Assembly: GCF_014201715.1 (NCBI RefSeq)
Contig: NZ_JACHFD010000020.1
Coordinates: 1 to 64,000, forward strand
Reading direction: 5' to 3'
Source: Haloferula luteola
Lineage (GTDB): Bacteria > Verrucomicrobiota > Verrucomicrobiia > Verrucomicrobiales > Akkermansiaceae
DNA: 64,000 bases
Made by a program: the position numbers and the translations under genes. The notes beneath the pieces are model-generated. The model saw only the letters and a program-made list of their open reading frames with translations, did not search any database and was not told the DNA's origin. Shown piece by piece: positions 37,230 through 47,282 of the stretch. Each line of letters opens with the position of its first letter. The stretch's first letter is position 1.

Positions 37230-38648
37230 ATGATCGACCGTCAACCCATCGATACCTACGCGACTCGGATCAGCGAGGAAAAGCAAACCTCGGTGATCAC
37301 CGGTGCCACTGCCAGCACCGAAAAACGCCAATCCGTCCTGTTTGGCGACTTTCCCAACACCCACGACCTGCGGCGACTTGCCGGGCAAATCAAAGACCAC
37401 ACTCTCCATCACCTCGACCACTACCTCGAACAGGCCGAAGCCGCGCTCTCCCGCAACGGCGTCAAAGTCCACTTCGCCGACACCGACGAAGACGCCCGCC
37501 AAGCCGTCCTCTCGATTCTTCGCGATCACCAGGTCACCCAATTGACCAAATCGAAGTCGATGGCCTCCGAGGAAATTCACCTCAATCCGTTTCTCATCGA
37601 CCAGGGCATCGAGGTTCTCGAAAGCGACCTCGGTGAGTTCATCATCCAGCTCGATGGTGACGAACCCTCCCACATCGTCCGCCCCATCATTCACAAAAAC
37701 CGCCGCGAGATCGCCCGCACTTTCCAACGCGCCGGCATTGCCCGGGATCTCAACGACGATCCAGAGGTGATCACCCGCCGCGCTCGGGCCTTTCTCCGCG
37801 AAAAGTACATGCAGGCCCAAGCCGTCATCACCGGCGGCAACTTCATCTCCTGCGAAAGCGGTCGCGTCGTCCTGGTCACCAACGAAGGCAATTCGCGATT
37901 CGGCATGGCCCCTTCAAAGCTTCATATCGCGTTGATCGGCATCGAAAAACTCGTTCCAAGTGACCGCGACCTCGGAGTTTTTCTCAATCTCCTCGGCCGC
38001 TCCGCCACCGGACAGCAACTCACCGTCTATACCGAATTCATCAGTGGACCCAAGGACCCCACTCAGCCCAGTGGCCCCGAAGAAATGCACGTCGTCCTCA
38101 TGAACAACGGCCGCACCGACGTCCTCGCCTCCGATGGCCGCGAAATCCTCCGCTGCATCCGCTGCTCCGCGTGCCAAAATGTCTGCCCTGTCTACCGGCA
38201 AGCTTCCGGACACGCCTATCGCAGTCCCTACGGAGGCCCGATCGGAGCAGTCCTTTCCCCTCTGCTCTTTGGCGATCGGTTCCCTGAACTCGCGGATCTT
38301 CCCAAAGCCTCATCCCTGTGCGGCGCCTGCAATGAAGTCTGCCCCGTCGACATCCCGATCCCCGACCTCCTATTGCGCCTCCGAGACAAAGCCAAACGTG
38401 CCCACATCTCCCAACCTGGTGACCTCCCCATGGCACCTTTCGCCACGCTAGCCACCTCGCCTTCGCTCTGGCGCACCGCCATGACCATGAGCAAAGCCAT
38501 GAACCACCTTCCCATTGACGTGGCCCCATTCCGCCCCATTCAGGATTGGCTCGGCCAACGCACCCTCCCTGAATCCCACGGCGGCGATTTCAGAAAATGG
38601 CTGAAGAACCGCAGCAAGGAACAAGGCCTCCGGGATACTCCTCAATGA
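37230..38648 (+). CDS. lutB: L-lactate utilisation Fe-S protein LutB
   Basis: The ATG at 37230 gives 472 residues. The N-terminal LUD domain ([38 protein letters not shown]) is followed by a ferredoxin region with two 4Fe-4S motifs: CIRCSACQNVCPVY and SLCGACNEVCPVDIPI. The C-terminal helices (WLGQRTLPESHGGDFRKWLK) match the DUF3390-like tail of LutB. It is the middle gene of the operon; the TTG start 15 bases earlier would overlap lutA and is less likely. Confidence 0.94.
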   Translation: MIDRQPIDTYATRISEEKQTSVITGATASTEKRQSVLFGDFPNTHDLRRLAGQIKDHTLHHLDHYLEQAEAALSRNGVKVHFADTDEDARQAVLSILRDHQVTQLTKSKSMASEEIHLNPFLIDQGIEVLESDLGEFIIQLDGDEPSHIVRPIIHKNRREIARTFQRAGIARDLNDDPEVITRRARAFLREKYMQAQAVITGGNFISCESGRVVLVTNEGNSRFGMAPSKLHIALIGIEKLVPSDRDLGVFLNLLGRSATGQQLTVYTEFISGPKDPTQPSGPEEMHVVLMNNGRTDVLASDGREILRCIRCSACQNVCPVYRQASGHAYRSPYGGPIGAVLSPLLFGDRFPELADLPKASSLCGACNEVCPVDIPIPDLLLRLRDKAKRAHISQPGDLPMAPFATLATSPSLWRTAMTMSKAMNHLPIDVAPFRPIQDWLGQRTLPESHGGDFRKWLKNRSKEQGLRDTPQ

Positions 38649-38711
38649 CCCTCCGCCGCCAAATCTTCCCGTTCCCTTCGAACCCCTCGATTACCGGCCG
38701 AATTTTCCATC

Positions 38712-39320
38712 ATGTCTCGCGAATCCATCTTCTCCAAGATCCGCACCGCCCTTGAGCCGCTTGCCGAAAAAACCTCGCATCCCGGCTTCGACGACGAATC
38801 GATCACTTCTTCATCCCGCCTTCAGGGAAGTCTGCGCGAGGCCTTCCAACGGAACCTGGAAGCCGTCCACGGCAGAATCCTAAACACACCGGACACCCTC
38901 GCCTCCTTTCTCCGCGAAAATGACTGCCTTCACGGCTACTGCGACCCCGACCTCATGGACCCACTGGGGCATGCTCTCTCGGCCGTAGGTCTCATCGTCG
39001 AGACCGAATACGATCGACAGCGCTACGAAGACTACCGCTTCGGCATCACCCAAGCGACAGGAGCCATTGCCGAATCCGGGACGATCATTCTGGATGATAC
39101 CCTCACTCGTGATCGATTGGCGGCGCTCTCCCCCTGGGTGCACATCGCCGTTTTCCCGGAAAGCTCCCTGCATCGCTCCCTCTCGGACGCCCTCACCCAC
39201 CTCGGCCCGAGCCACAATGTCATCTGGGTCACCGGCCCATCGAAAACCGCCGACGTGGAAGGAATCCTGATCGAAGGCGTCCACGGTCCCGGCGAACAAA
39301 TCGCCTACCTCACCCCCTGA
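38712..39320 (+). CDS. lutC: L-lactate utilisation protein LutC
   Basis: This 202-residue protein is a single LUD (YkgG-like) domain: ITQATGAIAESGTIILDD near residue 117, then WVHIAVFPESSL and the C-terminal VTGPSKTADVEGILIEGVHG motif typical of LutC. It completes the lactate oxidation complex. It follows lutB by 63 bases and is followed by a separate ECF sigma gene. No lactate permease gene is nearby. Confidence 0.94.
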   Translation: MSRESIFSKIRTALEPLAEKTSHPGFDDESITSSSRLQGSLREAFQRNLEAVHGRILNTPDTLASFLRENDCLHGYCDPDLMDPLGHALSAVGLIVETEYDRQRYEDYRFGITQATGAIAESGTIILDDTLTRDRLAALSPWVHIAVFPESSLHRSLSDALTHLGPSHNVIWVTGPSKTADVEGILIEGVHGPGEQIAYLTP

Positions 39321-39405
39321 TTTCGCCGCCCGCAACTTCGTTCTCGCACCCGGGTTGTTCCCGTGAAGCATGGACGCAGCTGCCCCATTCCATGGGCTGT
39401 TCGAA

Positions 39406-40005
39406 ATGGCGGAACCCTCCATCCAGTCGACTGATCCCGAAAACGAACGTGACATCGCCCTCATGGCCCGCATTGCCGAGGGAGACGAGGTCGCGTTCCG
39501 CGCCTTGGTCGAGAGACATCAAAACATGGTCGTGGGAATGATCGCCCGCATGCTCAACGACCCCATGGAGGCGGAAGACCTCGCCCAGCGGGTTTTCCTG
39601 CGCATTTGGAAACATGCCAAACGCTGGAAACCCGAGGCCAAGTTCACCACCTACCTCTTCACCATTGCCCGCAATCTCGTCTACAACGAGAGCCGCCGTC
39701 GCTCGCGGAAAAAAGAAGTCTCCTCCGACCAGCGCAGTGACGAATTCGGCGCCGAAATGCCCGCCGATTCACGCATCGAGCCGGACTCCGAGACACTGCG
39801 CAATGAAATGCACGACGAAATCGACCGTGCCATCGCAGAACTCCCCGAAAATCAACGGGCAGCCGTGGTTCTCTACGCCTACGAGTCCCTCCCCTACGAG
39901 GAAATTGCCCAAGTTCTCGGCACCTCGGTTTCATCCGTGAAGAGCCTGATCTTCCGAGGTCGCACCACTTTGCGCGAAAAGCTCGCCCACTTCACCGGCT
40001 ACTAA
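39406..40005 (+). CDS. ECF-type RNA polymerase sigma factor
   Basis: Region 2 (FRALVERHQNMVVGMIARML, AEDLAQRVFLRIWKHAKRW, TTYLFTIARNLVYNES) and region 4 (LPENQRAAVVLYAYESLPYE, IAQVLGTSVSSVKSLIFRG) are both present. I chose the ATG at 39406 (MAEPSIQSTD), giving 199 residues; an ATG at 39370 adds 12 residues and cannot be excluded. No anti-sigma gene follows: the next element is the minus-strand tRNA-Gln. It starts 85 bases after lutC and may have its own promoter. Confidence 0.88.
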   Translation: MAEPSIQSTDPENERDIALMARIAEGDEVAFRALVERHQNMVVGMIARMLNDPMEAEDLAQRVFLRIWKHAKRWKPEAKFTTYLFTIARNLVYNESRRRSRKKEVSSDQRSDEFGAEMPADSRIEPDSETLRNEMHDEIDRAIAELPENQRAAVVLYAYESLPYEEIAQVLGTSVSSVKSLIFRGRTTLREKLAHFTGY

Positions 40006-40181
40006 AGCGGCCTCTTGAGGTAGCTTTTCAGCCACTCGGGCCCGCCTGGCTTGGACGCTCGTCCATCCTCCCCCCTGCTTTCAGACCGGGAATCCGGGCC
40101 ACCAAAAGCGCCCAAAATCATCGAACGCCGTCTGTCGCCTGGCTTGCTCGACCCGCCTCACCTTGAAAAAAGGTGAAAGAG

Positions 40182-40256
40182 TGGCAGCCCCCCCAGGACT
40201 CGAACCTAGAAATACTGAACCAAAATCAGCTGTGTTACCAATTACACCAAGGGGCT
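40182..40256 (-). tRNA. tRNA-Gln(TTG)
   Basis: On the minus strand a full cloverleaf folds: acceptor AGCCCCT with GGGGGCT, anticodon stem GCTGA/TCAGT around the loop TTTTGGT (anticodon TTG, glutamine), T-stem CTAGG/CCTGG with TTCGAGT loop, and an encoded CCA end (40182-40184 on the plus strand reads TGG). A CACCTT/AAGGTG hairpin lies just downstream of the 3' end. Confidence 0.96.
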
Positions 40257-40366
40257 CCGGTGCCGACGGCGGGCGGACGCTAAAAACCAATCCCAGGTTT
40301 TGCAATAGGGAAATTGCGATTCGCTGACAAAAAACTCACCCGCCAATTGCCCTTCTTTCGCCAACG

Positions 40367-40395
40367 AAAAACCCCACCGACCGAGGTCGGTAGGG
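40367..40395 (-). terminator. Rho-independent terminator of metK-ahcY
   Basis: On the minus strand an imperfect CCCTACCGACC stem with a two-base loop pairs with GGTCGGTGGGG and is followed by TTTTT. It lies 38 bases after the ahcY stop. Confidence 0.88.
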
Positions 40396-40432
40396 CTCTG
40401 AAAATCAGGCGACCCAAGGTCACCCGCGGCGA

Positions 40433-41863
40433 TCAATAACGGTAATGGTCCGCCTTGAACGGGCCTTCCACTGGAACGCCGATGTAATCCGCCTGTGCCG
40501 GAGTCAGCTTCGTCAGCTTCGCGCCAATCTTGTCGAGGTGAAGTCGTGCCACTTCTTCATCGAGGTGTTTCGGCAGCACCTTCACTTCACCCGCCTTGTA
40601 CTCGTCCTTGTTCTTCCACAGGTCGATCTGGGCGAGCGTCTGGTTGGTGAAACTGTTCGACATCACGAAACTCGGATGGCCCGTGGCACAACCGAGGTTC
40701 ACCAAGCGACCCTCCGCAAGCATGTAAAGGCTATTGCCTGTCGGGAACGTGTACTTGTCGACCTGCGGCTTGATGTTGGTTTTGATCACACCCGAAGCCG
40801 AAGCCAGCTTGTCGACCTGGATCTCATTGTCGAAGTGACCGATGTTACAAACGATCGCCTGGTCCTTCATCTTCTCCATGTGCTCCAAGCGGATGATGTC
40901 GAAGTTCCCGGTAGTCGTCACGTAGATGTCACCCCAACCGAGGGTGTCTTCCACCGTCAACACGCGGAACCCTTCCATCGCAGCCTGCAGGGCACAGATC
41001 GGATCGACTTCCGTCACCACGACTTGGGCACCTTGGCCACGCAACGCTTGCGCACAACCCTTACCCACATCGCCGTAACCGCAAACCACGGCTACCTTGC
41101 CCGAAATCATCACGTCCGTGGCGCGCTTGATGCCATCCACCAGCGACTCACGGCAGCCGTAAAGGTTGTCGAACTTCGACTTCGTCACCGAGTCGTTCAC
41201 ATTGATCGCCGGCACCAACAACTTGCCCGCTTTCGCCATCTGGTAGAGGCGGTGCACCCCGGTGGTCGTCTCCTCCGAAACGCCCTTCCACTCGGCAATC
41301 ATGCGAGCAAAAATCCCCGGCTGCTCAGCACCGATCTTCTTCAGGAGATCTTTGATCACCTGCTCTTCGTGGCTCCCCGATGGGGAATCGACCCAATCCG
41401 AGCCGTTCTCCATTTCGAAGCCCTTGTGCAACAACAAGGTGGCGTCACCACCGTCGTCCACGATCAACTGGGGACCCCATCCGCCCGGGAATTGGAGAGC
41501 CTTCCAGGTGCACCACCAGTATTCTTCCAGCGTCTCACCCTTCCAGGCAAACACCGGCGTTCCTGCCGCAGCAATCGCCGCAGCAGCGTGGTCCTGAGTC
41601 GAGAAAATGTTGCAGGAGACCCAGCGCACATCGGCACCCAACTCCACCAAGGTCTCAATCAAGACGGCGGTTTGGATCGTCATGTGCAATGAGCCCATGA
41701 CACGCACACCGGCCAGCGGCTTTTCCGGGCCATACTTGGCACGGGTGGCCATCAAACCGGGCATTTCATGCTCAGCGATTTCAATTTCCTTGCGACCGAA
41801 ATCGGCGAGTCCGATATCACGGACCTTGTAATCCTGGACGGGAGTATCAGCTACGGCAGTCAT
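40433..41863 (-). CDS. ahcY: Adenosylhomocysteinase
   Basis: The ATG at 41863 ([20 protein letters not shown]) gives 476 residues. Conserved blocks are [51 protein letters not shown], the NAD site [25 protein letters not shown] and the C-terminal FKADHYRY. It splits S-adenosylhomocysteine to adenosine and homocysteine, using tightly bound NAD. It lies 28 bases after metK on the same strand; together they cover two steps of the SAM cycle. Confidence 0.97.
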   Translation of the reverse strand: MTAVADTPVQDYKVRDIGLADFGRKEIEIAEHEMPGLMATRAKYGPEKPLAGVRVMGSLHMTIQTAVLIETLVELGADVRWVSCNIFSTQDHAAAAIAAAGTPVFAWKGETLEEYWWCTWKALQFPGGWGPQLIVDDGGDATLLLHKGFEMENGSDWVDSPSGSHEEQVIKDLLKKIGAEQPGIFARMIAEWKGVSEETTTGVHRLYQMAKAGKLLVPAINVNDSVTKSKFDNLYGCRESLVDGIKRATDVMISGKVAVVCGYGDVGKGCAQALRGQGAQVVVTEVDPICALQAAMEGFRVLTVEDTLGWGDIYVTTTGNFDIIRLEHMEKMKDQAIVCNIGHFDNEIQVDKLASASGVIKTNIKPQVDKYTFPTGNSLYMLAEGRLVNLGCATGHPSFVMSNSFTNQTLAQIDLWKNKDEYKAGEVKVLPKHLDEEVARLHLDKIGAKLTKLTPAQADYIGVPVEGPFKADHYRY

Positions 41864-41891
41864 CGTAAGATCAATTCTGGTTTTCTCAGTG

Positions 41892-43085
41892 TTACTTGGC
41901 GGCTTTCTTGAGAGCAGCAACCTTATTGGTTTCTTCCCACGGCAGCCCGGCATCTTCCTTGCCAAAGTGACCGTAGTTCGTGGAGGCGGAGTAAATCGGG
42001 CGGAGCAACTTGAGCTGCTTCACAATGTCAGCGGGCTTGAAGGAAAATACCTTCAGCACTGCCGAAAGAATCTTTTCGTCCGACACCGTGCCCGTTCCAA
42101 AAGTATCGATGTGAACACTCACCGGAAGCGGATGCCCGATCGCATAAGCAAACTGGATCTCACACTTCCGGGCCAACCCGGCTGCGACAATATTCTTCGC
42201 CACCCAGCGGCCCATGTAAGCGGCCGATCGATCCACCTTCGACGGGTCCTTTCCGGAAAATGCGCCTCCACCATGGCGGCCCATACCCCCGTAGGTATCG
42301 ACGATGATCTTCCGACCAGTAAGGCCCGAATCCCCCTGTGGACCGCCAATCACGAAGTTGCCCGTCGGATTGATCAAAAACTCCGTGTCGGGAGTGATCA
42401 TCGACTTCGGCAGCACCTTCTTGACCACCTTCTCCACGCAGAACTTTTCGATCTCCGCATGCTTGGTTCCCGCTGCGTGCTGGGTCGAGATCACCACATT
42501 CACGATGCGCGTCGGTTTGCCGTCCACATACTCCACCGAAACCTGCGTCTTCGCGTCCGGACGCAGCCAGCTCACCTTGCCTTCCTTGCGGATTTTCGTC
42601 AGCTCGCGTCCCAGACGGTGAGCATACATGACCGGAGCGGGCATCAGCTCTGGCGTTTCATCGCAGGCGTAGCCAAACATGATGCCTTGGTCCCCGGCTC
42701 CTTGCTCATCGGTCTTTTTCCCGTCCGCTGACTTCGCATCCACCCCTTGCGCAATGTCCGGAGACTGCGTCGTCAGGTAGTTGTTGATGAAGACTTTGTC
42801 AGCGTGGAAAACATCATCCTCATTCGTGTAGCCAATCCCGCGGATCGCCTCGCGGATCACCGAATCGATGTTCACCACTTCGCCAATCGACTTCTGACCA
42901 ATCTTCGGAATCGTGATCTCACCGCCGACGACAACAATGTTGGATTTAACAAACGTCTCGCAGGCAACGCGTGAACTGGAATCAATCTTCAGGCAGGCAT
43001 CAAGGATCGCATCGGAAATGGTGTCGCAGACCTTGTCAGGGTGACCTTCACCGACGGATTCGGAGGAGAAAATGTAAGAACTCAT
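41892..43085 (-). CDS. metK: S-adenosylmethionine synthase
   Basis: This 397-residue enzyme makes SAM from methionine and ATP. It has [16 protein letters not shown] at the N-terminus, [12 protein letters not shown], the P-loop-like [19 protein letters not shown] and [10 protein letters not shown] near the end. It is the first gene of the metK-ahcY pair and is divergent from an ArsR-methyltransferase regulator with 55 bases between starts. Confidence 0.97.
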   Translation of the reverse strand: MSSYIFSSESVGEGHPDKVCDTISDAILDACLKIDSSSRVACETFVKSNIVVVGGEITIPKIGQKSIGEVVNIDSVIREAIRGIGYTNEDDVFHADKVFINNYLTTQSPDIAQGVDAKSADGKKTDEQGAGDQGIMFGYACDETPELMPAPVMYAHRLGRELTKIRKEGKVSWLRPDAKTQVSVEYVDGKPTRIVNVVISTQHAAGTKHAEIEKFCVEKVVKKVLPKSMITPDTEFLINPTGNFVIGGPQGDSGLTGRKIIVDTYGGMGRHGGGAFSGKDPSKVDRSAAYMGRWVAKNIVAAGLARKCEIQFAYAIGHPLPVSVHIDTFGTGTVSDEKILSAVLKVFSFKPADIVKQLKLLRPIYSASTNYGHFGKEDAGLPWEETNKVAALKKAAK

Positions 43086-43100
43086 ACGCGTAGATTTTTC

Positions 43101-43131
43101 GTATCGTCAAATCGCGATGCGTTGATGTATC
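43101..43131. promoter_or_regulatory. Imperfect dyad between metK and its divergent regulator, candidate operator
   Basis: In the 55-base gap the sequence TCAA (43107-43110) and TTGA (43122-43125) form the inner arms of an imperfect dyad around an 11-base centre holding ATCGCGAT; the flanks GTATC and GATAC-like bases extend partly. Position and size fit an ArsR-type operator controlling both genes, but the assignment is by location only. Confidence 0.45.
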
Positions 43132-43140
43132 CGCTGGGGC

Positions 43141-44064
43141 ATGCCGTCAATGCTGAAATCCTTGAAGCTCCTGGCCGATCCCACGCGCCTCCGGGTCCTC
43201 AACCTATTGGACCGCGAGGAGTTGAGCGTCGCCGATCTTCAGGAACTTCTCGGCATGGGCCAGAGCCGCATCTCCACCCAGCTCTCCCAACTGAAAGCTG
43301 GCGGACTGGTTGAGGACGAACGAAGCGGCAAAAATAACATCTACCGCTCCCGCATGAGCCGGGAGATTGCCCGCCTAGCCCGCGACGCCGCCGACGAACT
43401 TCCCGAAGCGACCAAGGACCTCACCGCACTTCGCCACCTTATGCGAAAACGTCAGGACCGCGCCCGATTGTATTTCGACCAACTCGCAGGGCGCTTCGGG
43501 CGCGACTACGTTCCCGGACGATCCTGGCGAGGCCTCGCGGAAGCCCTCCTCAAAGTCATGACCACCGGCGTCGTCGCCGACCTCGGCGCAGGTGAAGGCA
43601 CTCTGTCCCAACTTCTTGCCCAACGAGCCGAGAAAGTCATCGCCATCGATCTCTCCGAGAAAATGGTCGAATTTGCAACCGGGCTCGCGCGCCAGCACGG
43701 GATCCACAACATCGAATTCCGCGTCGGCGACATCGAAAACCCACCCCTTGAGGCCGGCTCCCTCGACCTCGCCCTTTTCAGTCAGGCCCTGCACCACGCC
43801 GCCCACCCCCAACGCGCCCTCGACTCCGCCATCGCGGCCCTCAAGCCCGGTGGCCGTCTCGTCATCCTCGATCTGCTCGCCCACCAATTCGAACAAGCCC
43901 GCGAACTCTACGCCGATACCTGGCTTGGATTCGGAGAGGGAGAACTGGCCGCCATGCTCGAACGCGCCGGATTTTCCCAAATCGAAACCGCCGTCGTCGA
44001 TCGCGAACCCGAACCTCCCTGCTTTCAGACCCTCCTCGCCGTTGCGAAAAAACCGGCAACCTAA
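43141..44064 (+). CDS. ArsR-type regulator fused to a SAM-dependent methyltransferase domain, SahR-like
   Basis: The 307-residue protein has an N-terminal ArsR/SmtB winged helix (LKLLADPTRLRVLNLLDREE, LLGMGQSRISTQLSQLKAGG) in residues 1-90 and a class I methyltransferase domain after residue 135 with motif I VVADLGAGEGTLSQLL, VIAIDLSEKMVE and LFSQALHHAAHP. This architecture is that of SahR, a repressor of SAM-cycle genes that senses S-adenosylhomocysteine in some bacteria. Its divergence from metK-ahcY supports the same job here. The effector is inferred. An ATG at 43150 is an alternative start. Confidence 0.88.
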   Translation: MPSMLKSLKLLADPTRLRVLNLLDREELSVADLQELLGMGQSRISTQLSQLKAGGLVEDERSGKNNIYRSRMSREIARLARDAADELPEATKDLTALRHLMRKRQDRARLYFDQLAGRFGRDYVPGRSWRGLAEALLKVMTTGVVADLGAGEGTLSQLLAQRAEKVIAIDLSEKMVEFATGLARQHGIHNIEFRVGDIENPPLEAGSLDLALFSQALHHAAHPQRALDSAIAALKPGGRLVILDLLAHQFEQARELYADTWLGFGEGELAAMLERAGFSQIETAVVDREPEPPCFQTLLAVAKKPAT

Positions 44065-44113
44065 AGCGCAATCCCCGTTGGCGCAGCGCCCTCCTTGAGC
44101 TTTAACTTCCTCC

Positions 44114-44956
44114 GTGGCTCGTTTCCTCATCATCGCCCCGGCCTTACTCCTCGCCGCCTGCTCCCCTCTCCGCACCGAGATGGCCGTTCAGGATGTCGCG
44201 ACCACGGGCGAAATTCCCGTCCCTCCCCCTACCGAATCCGCCCTCGCCACCGCCCCCGAGCCGGCGCCCCAATCCCGGCCACCCGCTCCCACCCCCTGGG
44301 AGCCCCACTACTTCGAAACCCGCCTCAACGGCATCGCCATCGAAGCCGTCGCGTTCGATTCCCGTAGCCATCACCTCAAAGTGGCCGACCAACCTCAAGG
44401 CCCCGGCACCCGGTGGCCCGACTCCCGCTCCGCAGGCAAAGGCTCCCTCGCCGCCATCAACGCCTCCTTCTTCACCCCCGAGGGCCAACCCCTCGGCATG
44501 ATCGTCACCGCGGGCCAACCCCACGGCGCCATCAACCGCGCCAGCTCCCTCGGCTCCGGATTCTACGTCGAAGAAAACTCCGGGAAACTCCGCCTCATCC
44601 GCCGTGATCAATTCGATCACGCCAAAGAAGCCATCCAGGCCGGACCCTTCCTCGTCGAAAACCGGCGAGCCGTCCGAGGCCTCAGCCAAGAATCCTCCGC
44701 CGCACGCAGCTTCCTCGCCCACGACAATGCCGGCCACTGGATCCTCGCCCGCACCGGTCCCTGCTCCCTCGCCGAACTCGCTCAAGCCCTCGCCGGCGCT
44801 CGCCTCGGCCCCGTCAAAATCCACCAAGCCCTCAACCTTGATGGCGGCCGCTCCTCTGAAATCTGGGTCTCCTCCGCCATCCAAGGTGGCCCCGCCTTCA
44901 CCCGGCCCTTCTGGAACAAACCCGTTCGAAATTTTCTCACCCTCCAGCCACGCTGA
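44114..44956 (+). CDS. Phosphodiester glycosidase (NAGPA/DUF2233)-like lipoprotein
   Basis: The GTG at 44114 gives 280 residues with a lipoprotein signal (MARFLIIAPALLLAAC). A Pro/Ala-rich linker (residues 25-65) leads to the domain with LAAINASFFTPEGQPLGMIV near residue 115 and the hallmark ALNLDGGRSSEIWV near residue 240. Related proteins cleave N-acetylglucosamine-1-phosphodiesters or other exopolysaccharide bonds in the periplasm. It follows the SahR-like gene by 49 bases but no functional link is apparent. No ATG gives the signal peptide, so GTG is preferred. Confidence 0.85.
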   Translation: MARFLIIAPALLLAACSPLRTEMAVQDVATTGEIPVPPPTESALATAPEPAPQSRPPAPTPWEPHYFETRLNGIAIEAVAFDSRSHHLKVADQPQGPGTRWPDSRSAGKGSLAAINASFFTPEGQPLGMIVTAGQPHGAINRASSLGSGFYVEENSGKLRLIRRDQFDHAKEAIQAGPFLVENRRAVRGLSQESSAARSFLAHDNAGHWILARTGPCSLAELAQALAGARLGPVKIHQALNLDGGRSSEIWVSSAIQGGPAFTRPFWNKPVRNFLTLQPR

Positions 44957-45052
44957 GCGAAAACCTGTCAAAAAAACCTCTCATTGACCCTCGCCTCCCG
45001 CCCCAGTAAACCTCTACGTGTTCACCCGCAAATCCCCAACGCGCCACGAACC

Positions 45053-45433
45053 ATGCGATCTCTCCTCTGGACCCTTCCCCTCATCACCGCTGGCTTTCTG
45101 TGCTCCTGCGGAACCATGAAATCCATGACCGAAGCCACCGGCAGAAGTATGGGAAAAATGGGGCAGGCCTTCGGCGCAGGCGTTGACAAAATGGCTACGG
45201 CCGCCACCTCCCCCTTCAAACCCGGCATCCCCGTCGTCGAGGCGCGACCCGACGATTTTGAAAAAGTCCAATCCGGCCACGAACAAGCCATCGCCTACCA
45301 ACGCGCCCAAAACGAACGACGGAGCGGATTCTGGGCCCTCTTCAGCGGACCTTCCGACTTTGAAGAACCCGCCCTGCCCGAAATGAACGACAGCAACTTC
45401 GAAGGCGGCCTGCTCCCTCCCAAGGCACCCTGA
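45053..45433 (+). CDS. Small hypothetical lipoprotein
   Basis: The ATG at 45053 gives 126 residues with a lipoprotein signal (MRSLLWTLPLITAGFLCSC, lipobox LCSC). A short Met/Gly-rich helix (SMTEATGRSMGKMGQAFG) follows. The C-terminal half is charged and disordered, with a final EGGLLPPKAP. No family recognised. It lies between the phosphodiester glycosidase-like gene and ychF on the same strand. Confidence 0.68.
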   Translation: MRSLLWTLPLITAGFLCSCGTMKSMTEATGRSMGKMGQAFGAGVDKMATAATSPFKPGIPVVEARPDDFEKVQSGHEQAIAYQRAQNERRSGFWALFSGPSDFEEPALPEMNDSNFEGGLLPPKAP

Positions 45434-45493
45434 CCGCTCCCGAGTGGGATTTTTCTCGCGCCCACCCCGGACCTCCCCTAAGGCTCCCGCGCC

Positions 45494-46609
45494 ATGCTCA
45501 AGGCCGGAATCGTCGGAATGCCAAACGTGGGGAAATCCACGCTATTCAATGCAGTCACCCGCACCCGCAATGCGGAGGCCGCCAACTATCCCTTCTGCAC
45601 CATCGATCCCAACGTCGGGGTCGTCACCGTGCCTGATGAGCGACTCGCCGTTCTTTCGAAGCTCTCCGGCTCCAAGAAGCTCGTCCCCACCGCCATCGAA
45701 TTCGTCGACATCGCCGGCCTCGTCGAAGGTGCCTCCGAAGGAGCCGGCCTCGGCAACAAATTCCTCGCCAACATCCGCGAAACCGACGCCATCGTCCAAG
45801 TCGTCCGATGCTTCGAAAACGACGACATCATTCACGAACTCGGCTCCGTGGATCCCGTCCGCGACATCGAAATCATCAATGCCGAATTGATCCTCGCCGA
45901 CATCGCAGCCCTCGATAAGCGCCGCCAGTCCCGCGAGAAAAAGGCCAAATCCGGCGACAAAGAATCCAAGGCCGAGGTCGAACTCATCGACAAACTCCTG
46001 CCCCACCTCAACGAAGGCAAACCCGCCCTCACCCTCGACCTCGAAGAGTCGGAACTCAAGCTCCTCAAGGACTTCTTCCTTCTCTCCTCCAAGCGCACCA
46101 TCTACGCCTGCAACGTCAACGAGGGCGACCTCGCCGATGCCCAAAAGGATCCCGATGCGCATCCGCTGGTCGCCAAAGTCCGCGCCTACGCAGCGGAGGC
46201 CCACGGTGCCGAAGCCGTCGTCATCTCCGCCAATATCGAGGAAGAACTGATCGACCTCGAACCCGAAGAAGCCGCCGAATTCCTCGCCGACATGGGAGTC
46301 ACCGACTCGGGCGTTTCCTCCCTCATCAAGGCCGTCTATCACCTCCTCGGACTTCGGACCTACCTCACCACCGGTGTGCAGGAAACCCGAGCATGGACCA
46401 TCCACGAGGGTGACAAAGCCCCGGCCGCCGCCGGTGTCATCCACACCGACTTCGAACGCGGATTCATCGCCGCCGAAATTGTCCACTACGACGACCTCGT
46501 ATCCCTCGGCTCCAAGGCCGCCGCCCGAGATGCCGGAAAACTCCGCATCGAAGGCAAAGAATACGTCGTCAAGGATGGCGACGTCATCGAATTCCGCTTC
46601 AACGTCTGA
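45494..46609 (+). CDS. ychF: Redox-regulated ATPase YchF (Obg-like)
   Basis: This 371-residue protein has the Obg-family G domain with G1 [14 protein letters not shown], the switch [13 protein letters not shown]3 [12 protein letters not shown] and, in place of the GTP-specific NKx[11 protein letters not shown] (NxxE), which confers ATP preference. A coiled-coil insert near residue 140 ([20 protein letters not shown]) and a C-terminal TGS domain ([19 protein letters not shown]) complete it. YchF binds ribosomes and affects oxidative-stress responses. Confidence 0.97.
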   Translation: MLKAGIVGMPNVGKSTLFNAVTRTRNAEAANYPFCTIDPNVGVVTVPDERLAVLSKLSGSKKLVPTAIEFVDIAGLVEGASEGAGLGNKFLANIRETDAIVQVVRCFENDDIIHELGSVDPVRDIEIINAELILADIAALDKRRQSREKKAKSGDKESKAEVELIDKLLPHLNEGKPALTLDLEESELKLLKDFFLLSSKRTIYACNVNEGDLADAQKDPDAHPLVAKVRAYAAEAHGAEAVVISANIEEELIDLEPEEAAEFLADMGVTDSGVSSLIKAVYHLLGLRTYLTTGVQETRAWTIHEGDKAPAAAGVIHTDFERGFIAAEIVHYDDLVSLGSKAAARDAGKLRIEGKEYVVKDGDVIEFRFNV

Positions 46610-46619
46610 TCGACGCCCA

Positions 46620-46642
46620 GCAGAGCCGCACCACGGCTCTGC
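46620..46642. other. 9-bp hairpin after ychF
   Basis: GCAGAGCCG (46620-46628) pairs with CGGCTCTGC (46634-46642) over a 5-base loop, 10 bases after the ychF stop. The following CCTCCTCTCCC is pyrimidine-rich but not a T-run, so termination here is possible but not certain. Confidence 0.5.
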
Positions 46643-46760
46643 CCTCCTCTCCCATTCCGAAGCGGTCGGTCCAGACCCTTCGGTACCCGCAGGCGCTTCA
46701 CCCTCATGGGTTACCATCCCATGATTGACCGAGCTTTCCCCTCGCGCCCTACCCTGCGGG

Positions 46761-47282
46761 ATGCTGCGACTCCTGCCATGCCTCCTCTGGGTACTGCTCT
46801 CCCTAGGCAGCAACGCCCACACCGGCACGGAAACAGAGATCACCGTCCATCTCGCTCCTGGACGCACCCTTCTGGTCGTTCGCTGCGCCCCTGAACTCGC
46901 ATGGAAACTCCTCGGACCCGAGGCGCCGAGCGGCCCGCTTGATTCCGCCGTTTCCTCAGCTCAGCCGCAGCTCGAAAACCTCGCCAGTCAGCTCGTGGAG
47001 TTGCGCATCGAAGAGAAAACCCTCCTTCCCGATCGCATCCGGGTCCTCCTTGAGCCCGATCGACACCTCGCCTTCGCTCTGACCTTCCTCCAAAGCGGAG
47101 CTCCCACTCTCCTCTCCCTCCCGTACCTCGCGAACCTCCACCCCCGCGAACCGGCCATCCTGGAATTCTTCGATCACAGCACCTCCCGCCGTCCCGCGAA
47201 ACCCTTCGCCCGCATCGAAGTCCAAAACCCCGACCGCCTCGTCGAGTTCACCCCGACCTCGGCCCATGCGCTGATCCCGTGA
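46761..47282 (+). CDS. Exported protein of unknown function, overlapping the PL11 gene
   Basis: The ATG at 46761 gives 173 residues with a signal peptide (MLRLLPCLLWVLLSLGSNAH). The mature part is mixed alpha/beta (TEITVHLAPGRTLLVVRCAP near the start, later LPDRIRVLLEPDRHLAFALT) and has no family I recognise. Its stop TGA (47280-47282) overlaps the GTG start of the giant PL11 gene at 47279, so the two are probably translationally coupled and functionally linked. The longer frame from 46725 adds 12 residues before the signal peptide. Confidence 0.7.
   Translation: MLRLLPCLLWVLLSLGSNAHTGTETEITVHLAPGRTLLVVRCAPELAWKLLGPEAPSGPLDSAVSSAQPQLENLASQLVELRIEEKTLLPDRIRVLLEPDRHLAFALTFLQSGAPTLLSLPYLANLHPREPAILEFFDHSTSRRPAKPFARIEVQNPDRLVEFTPTSAHALIP

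Noticed and set aside
40257-43140. SAM or SAH riboswitch before metK or ahcY
   Set aside because: Only 28 bases separate metK and ahcY and 55 bases precede metK, too little for a riboswitch; a protein regulator explains the control better.
45542-46867. A 441-codon minus-strand frame opposite ychF
   Set aside because: It is the antisense of ychF, rich in Gly, Glu and Asp, with no motif.
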